A DNA stretch of 64,000 nucleotides from Oreohelix idahoensis (taxonomy: Eukaryota; Mollusca; Gastropoda; Stylommatophora; Oreohelicidae), in contig JAMPIV010019093.1 in the NCBI GenBank assembly GCA_024509875.1, positions 423,501 through 487,500 of the forward strand, in the 5' to 3' direction. A model generated the notes under the pieces. The model was not told the DNA's origin, searched no databases, and saw nothing but the letters and a program-made list of their open reading frames with translations. Both the position numbers and the translations under genes were made by a program. Below, in pieces: positions 51,948 through 63,734 of the stretch (the first letter of the stretch is position 1; every line of letters begins with the position of its first letter).

Positions 51948-53196
51948 TGTTATTTTTTTCTCTGCTTCTTTCTTTTTTTAATTTTTTTTTAAAAAACTTT
52001 TTATTTTATCCACCTTTTGCAGCCAGCATGAAGGACAAAATGATATATACACTTCAGTTTTGCAGATGTATAAGAACAGACAGTGAAAGTGAGATAGCTC
52101 CTTCCAATAAACAGTGCACAAACTCCACGGAACTTGACCCACACAAAAAATTCAATAAAATTAAAGAGGGATTAAACATATGTAATAAAGAATCTCTAGG
52201 GCAGCCTCGGAACAAATTTCTGATGTGATCTGAGCAGCTCCATCAGCCTATGTGTAATGTGTCACCGTTTGCTTACATAAGAATTTAGCAGGCTTACTAC
52301 TGCAGCTTGTGACATGTCACATCTTTATGTGTATATGTTGTTAGATAAAACATTTACAGCAGAGTTAATGACCGTACATATGGTGCAGCAAATGTCTGTA
52401 GACCATTTCTCATGTTAATAACTTTTCATTGTGATAATGAAAAATACAGATTTATACCAAATTAACATTTATTTCATTCTAAAGAAGTTTAAAATTGTTA
52501 CATTACTCATAGTAAATAATGTCTCTTTGAAATGGCTCCCATTGTCCATTTCACAAAGCTCTAATCTGATGCACAGAATTGACAGGTTTGCTTAAAATTA
52601 GCTTCATCGCTCTTGATCAACTTTTCAGTAAATTTTCTCTGTCTGGATTTACAAGTTCATGGATGGCTTCTGACTGATTTGACTTGTCTGTTGCCTTCAG
52701 TCCATGCACTTGTTGGATTGTATATGGAAACAATGCCAAATCATTCTTGAAAATTTACTGCAGTGATGATCTGGCAATACTCACAGAGATGCACACCTTA
52801 TTGTCAATGTTTCTGAGTGGTCTGCAACACTGGACCAGTACACGCCCAATATTCTTAGGTAAAATAAAGGTAGTCCCATAGTAGATACTTCTAATAGGGG
52901 AATGAAGTGTTAGAGTCCATCAGTTCCCATCCTCGCTGCCTTTTTCTTCCCTAACTCAAGAGCAGAGTCATGTACACATTTACATCTAGGCAGTCTGAAG
53001 TGTGATGCAGGTACGGATGAGACCAGCGCTCTTTAACAACTCTGCCAGGTATATACCTAGAATTTGGTCTTCCAGTTTGATTTCAGTCACTAAAACTTCC
53101 TTCACAACAAATTCAGGATACCAGCTTAAAATAGTTTCTGTGGATGGTGTATTTATGATATGGAAATCATGGCTGAGTGCTTATCTCTTTGAGTAA
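51948..53196. other. Mostly unrecognised; LTR-shared repeat at 52862-53000
   Basis: No gene seen. The segment 52862-53000 shares GGGGAATGAAGTGTTAGA-like, 'CCTCGCTGCCTTT' and 'TTTACA(T/G)CTAG' blocks in order with 31466-31650 in the Gypsy LTR. Confidence 0.5.
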
Positions 53197-53660
53197 CTGC
53201 TGAAGTTTGATGATCTGGATTTTGCCATGAGCTTGCCCTTTTTACCCCTTAACTGAAACCAGATCATTCACAATGAGAAGCCACAGTAATTGGGTTCGAC
53301 AATCTACAAGGAAAAGAAAAATGTTTATGAGAATGAATGCAGCAAGTGATAGCCAAAGTGCACTTATAAAAGTAACCCTACAGAATGTGGGCTCGTACAC
53401 ATATCTTGGCAGCATCGTAATGCTGGAGGAACAGTCAGTGATACCAAAATAAGAATGCAGAAGGCTAATGGGGCTTTCACTGATTTGAGAAATATACGAA
53501 AATTGAAAGAAATTAAGTGCAACACAAAAATAATGAGTTATGTCAACTGATACATCAAGACTGTTTTACTGGATGGCTGTAATACATGGATAACAACAAA
53601 AATGATAACCACAGAGTCACAAACTTTCATAAATGGGTGCTTACACGAAATAGAATGATA
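53197..53660 (+). pseudogene. Decayed LINE D reverse-transcriptase region
   Basis: Fragments LDDLDFA, 'SDTKIRMQKANGAFTDLRNI' and 'ITTESQTFINGCLHEIE' correspond to 59240-59700 of LINE D, with many stops. Old copy. Confidence 0.7.
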
Positions 53661-54204
53661 AAAATAGTACAGCAATATCACCAGCATGGCGTCACCTTAG
53701 TAATGCTTTATTCCATCTCTATTTTTTTTGCCAAAATTGACCTGAGGTCATAAATCGACGTCATATAGTTCTATCTGTCATCCTACACAATATCTTGCAG
53801 TTAACTGTTTGGATCACCATGCAATATTTCATTTTAGTGTGCTATATTCTTCTTTTCAACTGATAATGCAAAAACTTTGAACACAATTTTTTCTTGAAAC
53901 AAGCTGAAGTGCAGATGGAATAAAGCAGTCCTAAAGCGACAATTTGGAACTGATTAAAAGAACCAGACAAGAATATTTGAAGCCATTCAAAAGCTATTAC
54001 CATTAAAAAAATGATCATGAGACATGTGACCCACAATAATTTGCACAGTTGTCAGAATATCATAAGTAAACATTTTAGGGTCAGTAATTATGATATTGAT
54101 AACCGGACACTTAAGTACTTAACCGAATACATGCTTCATAAATGTTTATTAGGATTAGTAGTTTTAAAATGTTCATGTTGCATACCTTATTGTTGTGAAG
54201 GAGT
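53661..54204. other. Intergenic, minor LINE D-like scrap
   Basis: A short match around 53940-53985 (LIKRTRQEYLKPFKSY) may extend the relic. Otherwise unrecognised. Confidence 0.35.
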
Positions 54205-54290
54205 ATATCGGGCCGAAACACTTGTCGGACGGGGGGACTCTTCTGATGATCAGATTGCTTCCTGTTGTATCGCTCTGTAAAGAGTTTCCT
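54205..54290 (+). repeat. Dispersed repeat, second copy of 6838-6920
   Basis: GGGCCGAAACACTTGTCGGA followed by CGGGGGGACTCTTCTGATGA and ATCGCTCTGTAAAGAGTTTC. Confidence 0.6.
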
Positions 54291-57266
54291 ATCATCATCA
54301 CCTGACATAATTAAAGAATATAGTTCATTAGCTGCAAGGACACATATCTTTAGTATCATCAGCAAATTTATGTACCATATTAAATAAACCCCACATGGAC
54401 TTTTCACGTTTTGAGATTTGATCTTTATTATAAGCATGTTGTTGTCCATTGCTGCTCCCTTGATCACAGTGTCCCACCTATAATTTCAAATCAGTCAGTA
54501 TTGGTTTTTTTTTTCTTGATGCTGGACTCATTCTGATGTTTGAAACAAACGTTAGCATGTAATATCTCCTTTGGCATTTAATATTCCATTTTTTTAAGGA
54601 ATAACATATTGAATAAAGTTTTATGTGGTGTGGTTATTCCAGGGATTGAAATAAATTATATGTATTGAAACTGGTATTTATATGTTCTTGAACTTTTTTG
54701 TTAAATATCTTCTCGGGGCTATAAGAAGCTTCTGTATATCATCTGTAATTCTCAATTCCTTTCTTTTCCCCCATCTCCTCCTAAAAAGCTTTGTCTTCTA
54801 CTTTACTAAAAATTCAAAAATTTCAATATTAAATTATCTTGTCACAGTTTTTTCTCACCTGTTATGCCCAATTAAAAAAAAAATGTTACTTGTCAAAAAT
54901 ATTCTGAACAGCCAAACACTGTTGGCTGGGGGGAGAGGAGGAAGAAGATATGCACACCTTTGTTCTTGACAACAGCGACACCATCACTGTTACCACTAAC
55001 CTAAAAACATCAATGGGACTGTTGTCCAGAGGACACGTTTCCGCACTGTACATAGAAATAAGTAAACTCAAAGACTGCGTCAGTCTCGACATGATAAAAT
55101 CACAATACAAGCCGCACATAGTATGAGATACTCAAAAGACACAAGAAACTATCAATCTCGACAACCTACTAGTATTCAAATAGTGCTAACATCACTTCTG
55201 GCACTGCAACAACTTCCTGAATCGAAAACAGTGCAATCCGTGCAGCAACAAAAATCGCACAACAGACAAATGCTTTCCACAGGCTTTTCCACACAAGAGC
55301 AACACCAGGGTGCGTCCGTCCCTTTCCAAAACTTCTGTCAACTTCCTTTTCACAAACTTCCTAGCCTTTTAACCGTCCACACGACAGGGTTACTCTAGCC
55401 AGTAATAATTTCTACTTTTGTCACATGACATAACAATCAGAGTTCAGTTGCTCATGCATATATCACCGCTGAGTTAGCATAGTATAGACAAACAGAAAAT
55501 GATAAAGCATGAACAAACATGGTCAAATGGAAGTGACCTTAGTAATTAAGAGCATGACAAAGATTAGAGTTACTTAGAAGTCACGTGGGGTAGTGACGTG
55601 GGAACCGGTATATATGGACGAACATAATGACATACCCCCTTCTTTGGGTACAGCTCTTCTGATGCAACTCTTTGGGAATGTGAGCAGACGTAGTAATCCT
55701 CCAACCGTCAAGACATGTAGCTGTAATTCACGCCATCATCTGTGGTATCAGATGTGACTGTTAAGAAGACATGAGACATGAATGTTAAAGAGACACCAGT
55801 AGCAACTTTTGTCAGTCATCCAGACTACATCAAGAGATTGTGAGACAATCCGTTAGTATGTAGCGACGATATTTATTCTCTAGAATACAACCAGTGATCT
55901 AGGCAAGATTTTGTGCAGTATGTCACAGGATTTTCTCCCCTTGCTCTGCAGTGATGGTCCAACAGTGGCCAAACTTTAGAGTATCTACTGAGGGTCTTCA
56001 AAGGTATCTACCTTTAGGTCAAGATTACTCTTGACAGATGTGAATTGAAAAAGTGTGCTTTAATTCTAGGGAGCCTCATAGGAATTTAAGAAATCAAGTA
56101 CTACGGCTGATAGGATCCAGGCCGTGTAAACTTTCTATCTTCCCTGACCTTCTATGAGGAGTAAGAATTTTGCTCGTTTTGATGAGCCCCCAACTGATTT
56201 AAATCAGTAAAATATTACTTCAATAGCTCTGTTATATGTATTTAAAATGACTGAGACATACTGGTGTAGTTCACTCAAAATGACTAAATCAACTATAAAT
56301 TTGTATATATACAGATAACAAATTTAATAATCAATTATAGTTAACAATGTCAGATAAATAAGGGTGGGGTGCTATATGGACTATTGCTTTAAAGATTCAT
56401 CACGGGATGATCTGGATATGGTTTTGAAAATTTTCTTAAAGAGTTCATTTGGCAGCTCTGAATGAGTATTTAGCTGCCAGTAAGATGTCGGTTGGCTTCT
56501 GCTCCAGCCGGTGCTTGTTCTTTGCAGGTTGTAGACTGGTTGTTCTCGTCACTGGTCAAGTCTGGTGGCCGCAACATGTAGTATCATGGGGTAATTGCGA
56601 AGATGGTTCAGCGTCTTTTAAGACCCATCTGCTGTTGTTGTCTAGCTTTGACTGAAGGCTACTTATACCACACACTTGTTCCATAGACTAGTACTACTAA
56701 TTGATACCACCGAGTAGTATCATGAAATGAGAGAGAAACAAATATACCTCCTGAGTATTGGGTTTCCTGACACGAAAATCAGGTGTGTGTCCCTTTCATT
56801 CCACCATCGCATCTGCCTCAGAACTTTACCTTCTCTGAGCATTAATGTTAATCCCTGTGAGTGGAAAACACCCATTGCATTTATATAGAACATGTTGACA
56901 TATACATATGCACTGGCTGAAAAGGTTAATATAATAATTATGTATATTATTTCTGTCATCATCTACTACCTGCTCCATATGGAACTAGGGACTACTTCTA
57001 CTTTTGGTTCTCTGTAAGAAACCCGCATGAAGCAGTCACCAGCTCTTGCAGTGGTGGTTCATGAAACCATCATTGTATATGCTGAGGTTGCCAGCCTTGT
57101 ATGAACTCTGACATCCACTAGCAATTTTCACATGTTAATATTGCAAAACATAGAATGATAAAATGTACATCTTATCCCAAAAATCTTTGGGCATACAGAC
57201 TTCTGGTTCAGAAAAATAGTTTAGGCAACTTGGTTCAGATGCCTCATACACGTTGTCTGGGGTATT
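54291..57266. other. Intergenic, no gene recognised
   Basis: Long stretch without similarity I can name. A TATA-like GGTATATATGGACG with an upstream GTGACGTGGGA lies at about 55593-55620 and could belong to an old LTR. Short ORFs at 54111-55400 look like chance. Confidence 0.4.
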
Positions 57267-57277
57267 ACTTTACAATA

Positions 57278-57588
57278 GGGACCCCAAGATGCAGCAATAG
57301 TGAATGCAGTCAGCGACCCATAGCTGTACTGCTTGCATCAGGACCAGCGAACCAGAGCTGGTCAAGACCGCACTCCACTTCCACGTGGTGGTCCTGGAAA
57401 CAGTCTGCAGCAGTGCAGTCTGGCTGAGCGAGTGCGGATCACAATGGGAAGGCAAACCCGGTCCCTAAAAAATGCCGTGCTGAAGTCGGATGTGTCGACC
57501 GAAAGGTGCAGATATCACAGCTTAGGCGTAAACAGACACAACGCAACCACCGTCCTTTTCAGGGCGAACGAAGAAGAAGAAGAAAAAA
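57278..57588 (+). mobile_element. 311-bp retroposon with (GAA)n tail, class unknown
   Basis: Exact 11-bp duplication ACTTTACAATA (57267-57277 and 57589-57599). Ends CAGGGCGAACGAAGAAGAAG. The body can be read as RVRITMGRQTRSLKNAVLKS in one frame, but no family is recognised; it may be a 5'-truncated LINE or a SINE. A related tail occurs at 1190-1220. Confidence 0.82.
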
Positions 57589-57599
57589 ACTTTACAATA

Positions 57600-59809
57600 A
57601 AATCCCACTATGACTTTGCGTTCAAGCATGGATTACTTATGATGAACGAGAGTGGGGAACTACTAGCTAACTTCTGTGCTTCAAATCAACTAGCTATAGG
57701 AGGAAGCATATTTCCACATAAAAGAATACATAAAGCAACATGGATATCACCAGACCACAGAACTGAGAATCAGATTGATCACATATGCATAAGTAAGAAG
57801 TTTAGGTCATCATTGCATGATGTAAAAGTATGTAGAGGAGCAGATGTTGTATCAGACCACCATCTTCTGTTGGCTAAAACAAAATTAAAACTCAAGAAAT
57901 TTACAACAGTATATAGCTATAGACAGCATTATAATGTGGGATATCTAAGAAAATCAGGAAATAAGAGAACAATTTTCAATCACAGTATCCAACAAATACC
58001 AAGTACTCCAACAGCTGGCAGATGAAACAGATACGGAAGACCACTGGCAACAAGTAGAAAATCTATGGAACGAGACATGTGAAGAAGTACTGAGAAAAAG
58101 AGAACATCAGCACAAAGCATGGATAACAACAGAAACCATTAGCAAGATAGAAGACAGGAAAAACAAGAAAGCAGATTTAAACAGAAGCTCCAAAGCCAAG
58201 GCTCATGAAGTGTACATAGAAGCAAACAAAGAAGTAAGAAGAAACATCAAAAGAGACAAGACGAAATATATTGATGATCTGGCAAGGGAAGCAGAAGAAG
58301 CTGCAGCCAAAGGAAATATGAGGACCTGTACAACAACACAAAGAAGCTAACAGGGAAATATAAGCAAGCTAATGGCCTAATAAAAGATAAGAATGGAAAA
58401 TTGCTTAGTAATATACAAGAACAAATGAAGAGATGGACAGAACATTTTGAGGAACTTCTCAATAGACCATCTCCAACTAATCCCGACAGACATACAGCCA
58501 ACAGAAGAGGAGCTACAAATCCTCTGTGAACGACCAAGTAGAGAAGAAATAAAGAAAGCCATAAAGCTTCTGATAGATGGAAAAGCAGCTGGTCCAGATG
58601 GCATTCCAGCGGAGGCCATCAAAACAGATATTGATACCTCTACAAAGATATTATACAAACTACTTTGCAAAGTCTGGGAGAGAGAGGAAATACCAGTAGA
58701 ATGGAAGGAAGGTTATCTGGTCAAGTTGCCTAAGAAGAAAAATTTACAAGAGTGCACAAATTATAGAGGAATAATGTTACTATCAGTGCCAGCAAAAGTA
58801 TTAAACAGAATCATCCTTGAGAGATTAATAGATTCCATAGACAAGCAACTGAGAGATGAACAAGCAGGTTTTCGACAATACAGATCCTGTACAGACCAGA
58901 TAGCCACATTGAGAATAATAGTTGAACAAAGTCTGGAATGGAATTCACCGCTATACATCGGATTCGTGGACTATGAAAAGGCATTTGTCAGTGTAGACAG
59001 AGAATTGCTTTGGAAATTGATGAGGCATTATGGAGTTCCCATGAAGATCATTAACTTAATAAAGAAGACCTATGAAGACATGACATGCAGAGTTCTTCAT
59101 GAAGGACAACTTACAGAACCGTTTAGGATTAGAACGGGAGTGAGACAGGGATGCCTCTTGTCTCCATTTCTTTTCTTACTATCAATAGATTGGGTTATGA
59201 AAACATCGACATCAAACAAAAGAAATGGAATCTGACAAAACAGCTTGATGATCTGGATTTTGCAGATGATTTGGCTCTTCTGTCCCATAACCATAATCAG
59301 ATGCTAGAGAAAATGAAAATTCTCGATGAGAGGTCACAACAAGTGGGCCTGAAAATACACAGGGAAAAGACAAAGATTATGAGAATAAATGCAAGAAATG
59401 ATAAGGTTAAACTTTAAGAAACACCACTAAAAGATGTAGAATCGTACACATATCTTGGAAGTAATATAGACAAAGTTGGAGGGACAGACAGTGATATCAA
59501 AATAAGAATACAAAAAGCAAGAGGAGCTTTCATTGCATTGGGAAACATATGGAGAACAAGAGAAATCAAGTCCAACACGAAAATAAGAATCTTCAACTCA
59601 AATGTTAAGTCAGTCCTATTGTATGGCTCTGAGACATGGAGAACAACAAAATCAACAACCAAAAAGCTACAGACTTTTATAAACGGGTTTTTGCGTAGAA
59701 TAGAAGGACTGAAATGGTATGACAAAGTCACAAATGTGGAATTGATGACAAGAACCAGACAAGTGCCAGTGGAACAAGAGTTGAGAAGAAGACGCTGGCG
59801 GTGGATATG
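57600..59809 (+). pseudogene. LINE D ORF2, several frame lesions
   Basis: Endonuclease C-terminal part: GELLANFCASNQLAIGGSIF, HKATWISPDHRTENQIDHIC, DVVSDHHLLLAKTKLKLKK. The frame shifts near 58000 and 58330. RT is open at 58447-59235: KAAGPDGIPAEAIKTDID, LRDEQAGFRQYRSCTDQIAT, YIGFVDYEKAFVSVDRELLW, RTGVRQGCLLSPFLFLLSID. After another shift comes the catalytic DDLDFADDLALLSH, a stop at 59416, then ESYTYLGSNIDKVGGTDSDI, NSNVKSVLLYGSETWRTTKS and RRRRWRWI with a stop at 59808. The closest type is the endonuclease-RT LINE often misannotated in invertebrate genomes as craniofacial development protein 2-like. Inactive. Confidence 0.9.
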
Positions 59810-60040
59810 ACACACATTGAGGAAACTCGTTGATAGCATTACAAGGCAGTCCTTGTTCTGGAATCCACAGGGAAAGAGGCAGAGGTAGACAAAAAACACA
59901 TGGAGAAGAGAACTGAATACAGAGGTGAAAATTATGAGGAAAACATGGAAAAAACTTGAGCGGGTGGCACAGGACAGGAAGACTTGGCATGTGTTTGTTG
60001 AAGGCCTATGCTCCTTGGGGAGCTAAAGGGTATTGATTGA
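57600..60040 (+). mobile_element. LINE D copy 1 (EN end, RT, C-terminus), 2.4 kb
   Basis: Starts within the APE endonuclease and runs to GCTCCTTGGGGAGCTAAAGG and an ATTGATTGA tail. Other fragments of this family are at 7936-8065, 53197-53660 and 63279-63723. No RNase H is seen. The left border abuts the target duplication of the preceding retroposon, and no duplication of its own was found. Confidence 0.88.
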
Positions 60041-61242
60041 TGACCGCGTTCAGGTTCCTAGGATTCCCGGCTTTCCGTATTAATAAAAGTAGAGTTTTCT
60101 TGCTGTCAAAGTCCAGAAGATTCTCAAATATGGTGTCCGGTCCTTAGAATCCTGATTCTATTTCTCATTCTGACTGTCTTTTTGATGAGTTGAATTATCA
60201 TAGCCTTAGACTCAGAATGTTCTAGATTATAAGCAACATTAGGCCCACGCATCCACGTTGCTACTATTTAACATGACTCCAATCAGAAATGTTGTATTTT
60301 AACATCTCAAATGCCAAACCAATAGCATTCAATTTGCGTGTTTTGGTAGGGGCTATCCCCATTACCCTCTCTTGGAAAATTCCTGCGTGATACATAAAAT
60401 GTGATTTTTTTTTCAAGTCACTCCCATATAAGGTATTTTCTCTTCCGTAGATATTGATCATGTTTACAACTCACCACTTCATAGATCTATCACTGATAAT
60501 ATCTTTCAAGATTGACAACTTATCGTAACTATTACTTATAACAAGTCTTACCTGGAAACAATTACCTCATTTCGTGCGTGTCTTTAATCTGTCACCAGAT
60601 GGATATCAACCGACACGTTCCTGAGCACACAAACAATTATCACGTGACAAGACAATTGACTGTGGCCATCTCTGCTTTGTTTACGTAATAATCCAGGCGC
60701 TCCCATTCACTGTCTGGTCAGAAATGTGTCACGCACTCGTAAATAACATTTCACTCTACAGATCTAGGAGCCAATACGGGTTCAAATGAAAGTCAGTGAT
60801 TACAATAATCAGTAAAGATGGTTGATGAATCCCAGACATGACAAGAATTGAAGGAAGAAAGTGTAAACAATGAATCGAAAATACCAAATATTGCCAGAGG
60901 TGGGGAAAAAGTGAAGAGCACAGAATGCATTACAGGATGGCACAGGAAAATGTAACGAATGAGGTTACTTCGTCACACAGTAGAAAAGTGACAGATATAA
61001 GATATTCTTAGAAAATTGGAGATCGTGTAGGAATCGACATGTATAAGAAGTACAGAGACATCTTTGTGGAGAAAGCTAGCTTACAAACTGATAAAAGTAT
61101 ACTCCCCGGTGGTAGCCCGGTTCACAATGAATATTCAGTTACAGCTAGAGCCGATTAGATGAAGCTAGAGACAGTTCGATTCAGCTAGATGAAGCTAGAG
61201 AAACTTTCTGTTGAATCATGACCAGTGAAAATGGACAGACAG

Positions 61243-61329
<87 letters not shown>

Positions 61330-62249
61330 CATGTGCATTATATTCAACAGTTTATCTGTGAATACGTTCACCTAAGGAACTTAAATAAAGTTCGAAAAAC
61401 ACCACAGGCCATAGAGTACGTAAACCACGTGCATGTTCGTTTCGTTTGAAAGTGCAGACAAAATATACTGTTAAGTGAGCATCTCTGAAGGAAAAGAGAA
61501 CTTGGTTGACTATACGACTCACGGGACGGCACTAACCGTCGACGTTGATCACCTGGTCACACAAAAATCACATGCAAGTCACAACAGTTTCAACTCACAT
61601 TGCATTCACGTTTGCCACAACAATGCACCCAACAAACTTCTCTCCCCTAGGAGCATAAAATCAAAGCTTCTCAAAATACATTGACTTTACTCGTGCATCA
61701 TTTGTATCGCTCACAGTGATAACATTCCGAGAAAATAATCTGTCAGACGATTGTTGTCAAAGAACGGGTTTTTAGTGATATAGATTCCTAAGGGATGTAG
61801 GTTGTGAGTAACTACTTGTATACGTAAGAACCAATTCAACGCCACTGGTTAGTTTCATGAATATTTTAATTGAAAAGTTACGCAAGGGGTCCTGAACATC
61901 AATTACATTCACAGGTACACCCACATAGAAATCAGGCTAACATTGCCTGTAGGAGTAATCTTAACTACAGTACTCACACTGGCTTCACACTGAAAAAATG
62001 ACATACAATTACAGTACGGTACAAAGATGTCCCTAGGTGCGGCATACAACCTCGCACCAGTAAACCCACCATTCAGGTGTAAATCACTTATATCAGTGAT
62101 TGGCGGCATGTATCAACGCCATCTGAATTCTCCATGAATCGCTCTCAGACGGGAAAGAGTTAGCGCCTGTATTTCCTCCATAATAGCTCCTAAGCGGAAC
62201 TGCATCGTCTATGTTCATTCTCCTTGAACGCTTCTAAATAACTCCTCCC
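60041..62249. other. Intergenic, no gene; (AG)n inside
   Basis: Nothing recognised apart from the dinucleotide tract at 61247-61326 and small direct repeats of GATGAAGCTAGAGA near 61150-61200. Confidence 0.45.
61247..61326. repeat. (AG)40 microsatellite
   Basis: Perfect 80-bp AG dinucleotide run; the derived RERERE protein is an artefact. Confidence 0.97.
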
Positions 62250-62261
62250 AGAACGGCTCTA

Positions 62262-63093
62262 CACTGGAAGATCTGGAATATGCAGATGGCATTGTACTAC
62301 TCCCACATTCACATCAACACATTCAAGAAAAAAAACATATAGACTGAATAAGTATAGCCAGCAGGTGGGTCTGAACATCAATCTAAAGAAGACAGAGGTC
62401 ATGACACTCAATGTGGGCAATCCTGAGCCCATTACAGTAAGGAACCAGAAGCTGGAACAGACAGACACATTTACATACCTAGGATGCATAGTAACACCAG
62501 ACGATGGAACATGTAAAGACATCAAGAACAGAATGAACAGCCTTTGCTAGTCTGAACAACATCTAGAAATCCTCTCAGTACAGCACAGACACCAAATTAA
62601 GATTATATGACAGCTGTGTACTTTTTGTGCTTCTCTATGGTGCAGATTGCTAAAGAGTAACGGAGAAAGAAATGTCGAAATTGTCCTCTTTCCACACAAT
62701 CTGCCTGAAGAAAATTCTCCGAATCTTTTGACCGAATACCATCTCCAACTAAGAACTGCTTGCTCGAAGCAACCAAGATGGCATGCACACCATCGTAGCT
62801 GGCAGACGCCGGAGTTGGGTTGGCCACTTCCTCAGAAGAGACCCCGATCCATCACAAGAACAGCTATGCTACGGACCCCTGAAGGAAAGCGAAAGAGAGG
62901 CCGACTAAAAACAACTTGGCGGACAACTGTGGAGGCCGAGATGCAAAGAATAAACCAGAGCTGGGGCACTGCACGAAGGATGGCCGCCGACCGAGCAAAG
63001 TGGAAGCAGTTTGTTGCTGCCCTACAAGAAGCCACCAGGCGTGATGGCCAATGACTGCTTTGACAGTCAGTGGCTAAGGATCAAAGAAGAGGA
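62262..63093 (+). mobile_element. LINE C copy 5, 832 bp
   Basis: Flanked by AGAACGGCTCTA (62250-62261) and AGAACGCCTCTA (63094-63105), one mismatch. It starts inside RT (LEYADGIVLL, the YADD motif altered), continues VGLNINLKKTEVMTLNVGNP, 'TFTYLGCIVTPDDGTCKDIK', and in other frames RTPEGKRKRGRLKTTWRTTV and INQSWGTARRMAADRAKWKQ. GAAGAGGAAG tail. Several frameshifts. Longest LINE C copy here. Confidence 0.92.
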
Positions 63094-63105
63094 AGAACGC
63101 CTCTA

Positions 63106-63267
63106 GGTGGGAAATCAACGATAAAGTTCAGTATCCATGAACGCTTCTATGTAATTCCTCAGGAACGCTTTCAGGAACATTGTTCGAAGATAGGTTGTTG
63201 TTTAACTTGGGCTACTGAGTTTCTCGCTCTTTTGCAGCCAACACCACGTTGAAGAATACTTGGTATT
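63106..63267. other. Spacer, nothing recognised
   Basis: Short unique-looking DNA between two retroposons. Confidence 0.4.
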
Positions 63268-63278
63268 ATGTACAGTGT

Positions 63279-63723
63279 CAATCAATCAATACCCTTTAGC
63301 TCCCCAAGGAGCATAGGCCTTCAACAAACACTTGCCAAGTCTTCCTGTCCTGTGCCATCCGCTCAAGTTCTTTCCATGTTTTCCTCATCATTTTCACCTC
63401 TGTCTCCAGTTCTCTTCTCCGTGTGTTTTTTGGTCTCCTAGACGAAAAAAGGTTAGTCGGCAACCCAGACTCCTTTCGGATTTCTCTGGGTTGCTTTATA
63501 CGCCTCCTTTCCAGAGGACCTTCTGTCTTGGGCGGCTGAGTTGATTTATATTCTTTATTTGACTTGTCCATATTTGTTGAAGTTTTTGTGGTAAAAAGTT
63601 TTTTACGGGATGGGGTAACCAGCCCCATGCCCAACCCTCCTTAGTCGCTTTTTACGACATGCCTTGTAGGGTACAGTGTTACTATTCTTTGCTCCCCTTT
63701 CGGGCCCCGGTAACATACGGGTG
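63279..63723 (-). mobile_element. Miniature LINE D, internally deleted, 445 bp
   Basis: Exact 11-bp duplication ATGTACAGTGT (63268-63278 and 63724-63734). The 3' end on the minus strand matches LINE D (tail TCAATCAATCAATA on +, then GCTCCCCAAGGAGCATAGGC). The 5' end has an unrelated leader with GGGGCCCGAAAGGGGAGCAA and GTCGTAAAAAGCGAC. The endonuclease and RT are missing, but one ORF spans both parts. Confidence 0.9.
63296..63628 (-). CDS. ~110-residue fusion ORF of miniature LINE D
   Basis: The first ATG is at 63628 (MGLVTPSRKKLF). The N-terminal ~70 residues are Lys/Arg/Pro-rich (DKSNKEYKSTQPPKTEGPLE, RRRIKQPREIRKESGLPTNL). The C-terminal ~40 residues, TRRRELETEVKMMRKTWKEL and RMAQDRKTWQVFVEGLCSLG, are the very end of LINE D ORF2 (compare 59895-60025). 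It is thus likely the ORF start joined in frame to the ORF2 end. Highly basic, perhaps nucleic-acid binding, which is inference only. It is not known whether it is translated; an intact frame over 110 codons in such a short element is notable but could be chance persistence after a recent insertion. Confidence 0.65.
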   Translation of the reverse strand: MGLVTPSRKKLFTTKTSTNMDKSNKEYKSTQPPKTEGPLERRRIKQPREIRKESGLPTNLFSSRRPKNTRRRELETEVKMMRKTWKELERMAQDRKTWQVFVEGLCSLGS

Positions 63724-63734
63724 ATGTACAGTGT

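Noticed and set aside
52684..53196. Possible second host gene
   Set aside because: ORFs are short, without splice-supported continuation or recognisable motifs; the area includes repeat pieces.
55123..55398. 91-codon ORF
   Set aside because: No homology or splice context; composition similar to surrounding non-coding DNA.
57155..57427. 90-codon ORF as a gene
   Set aside because: Crosses the left target duplication of the 311-bp retroposon, so it is a chance frame over an insertion border.
61225..61449. RERERE-rich ORF
   Set aside because: Translation of an (AG)n microsatellite.
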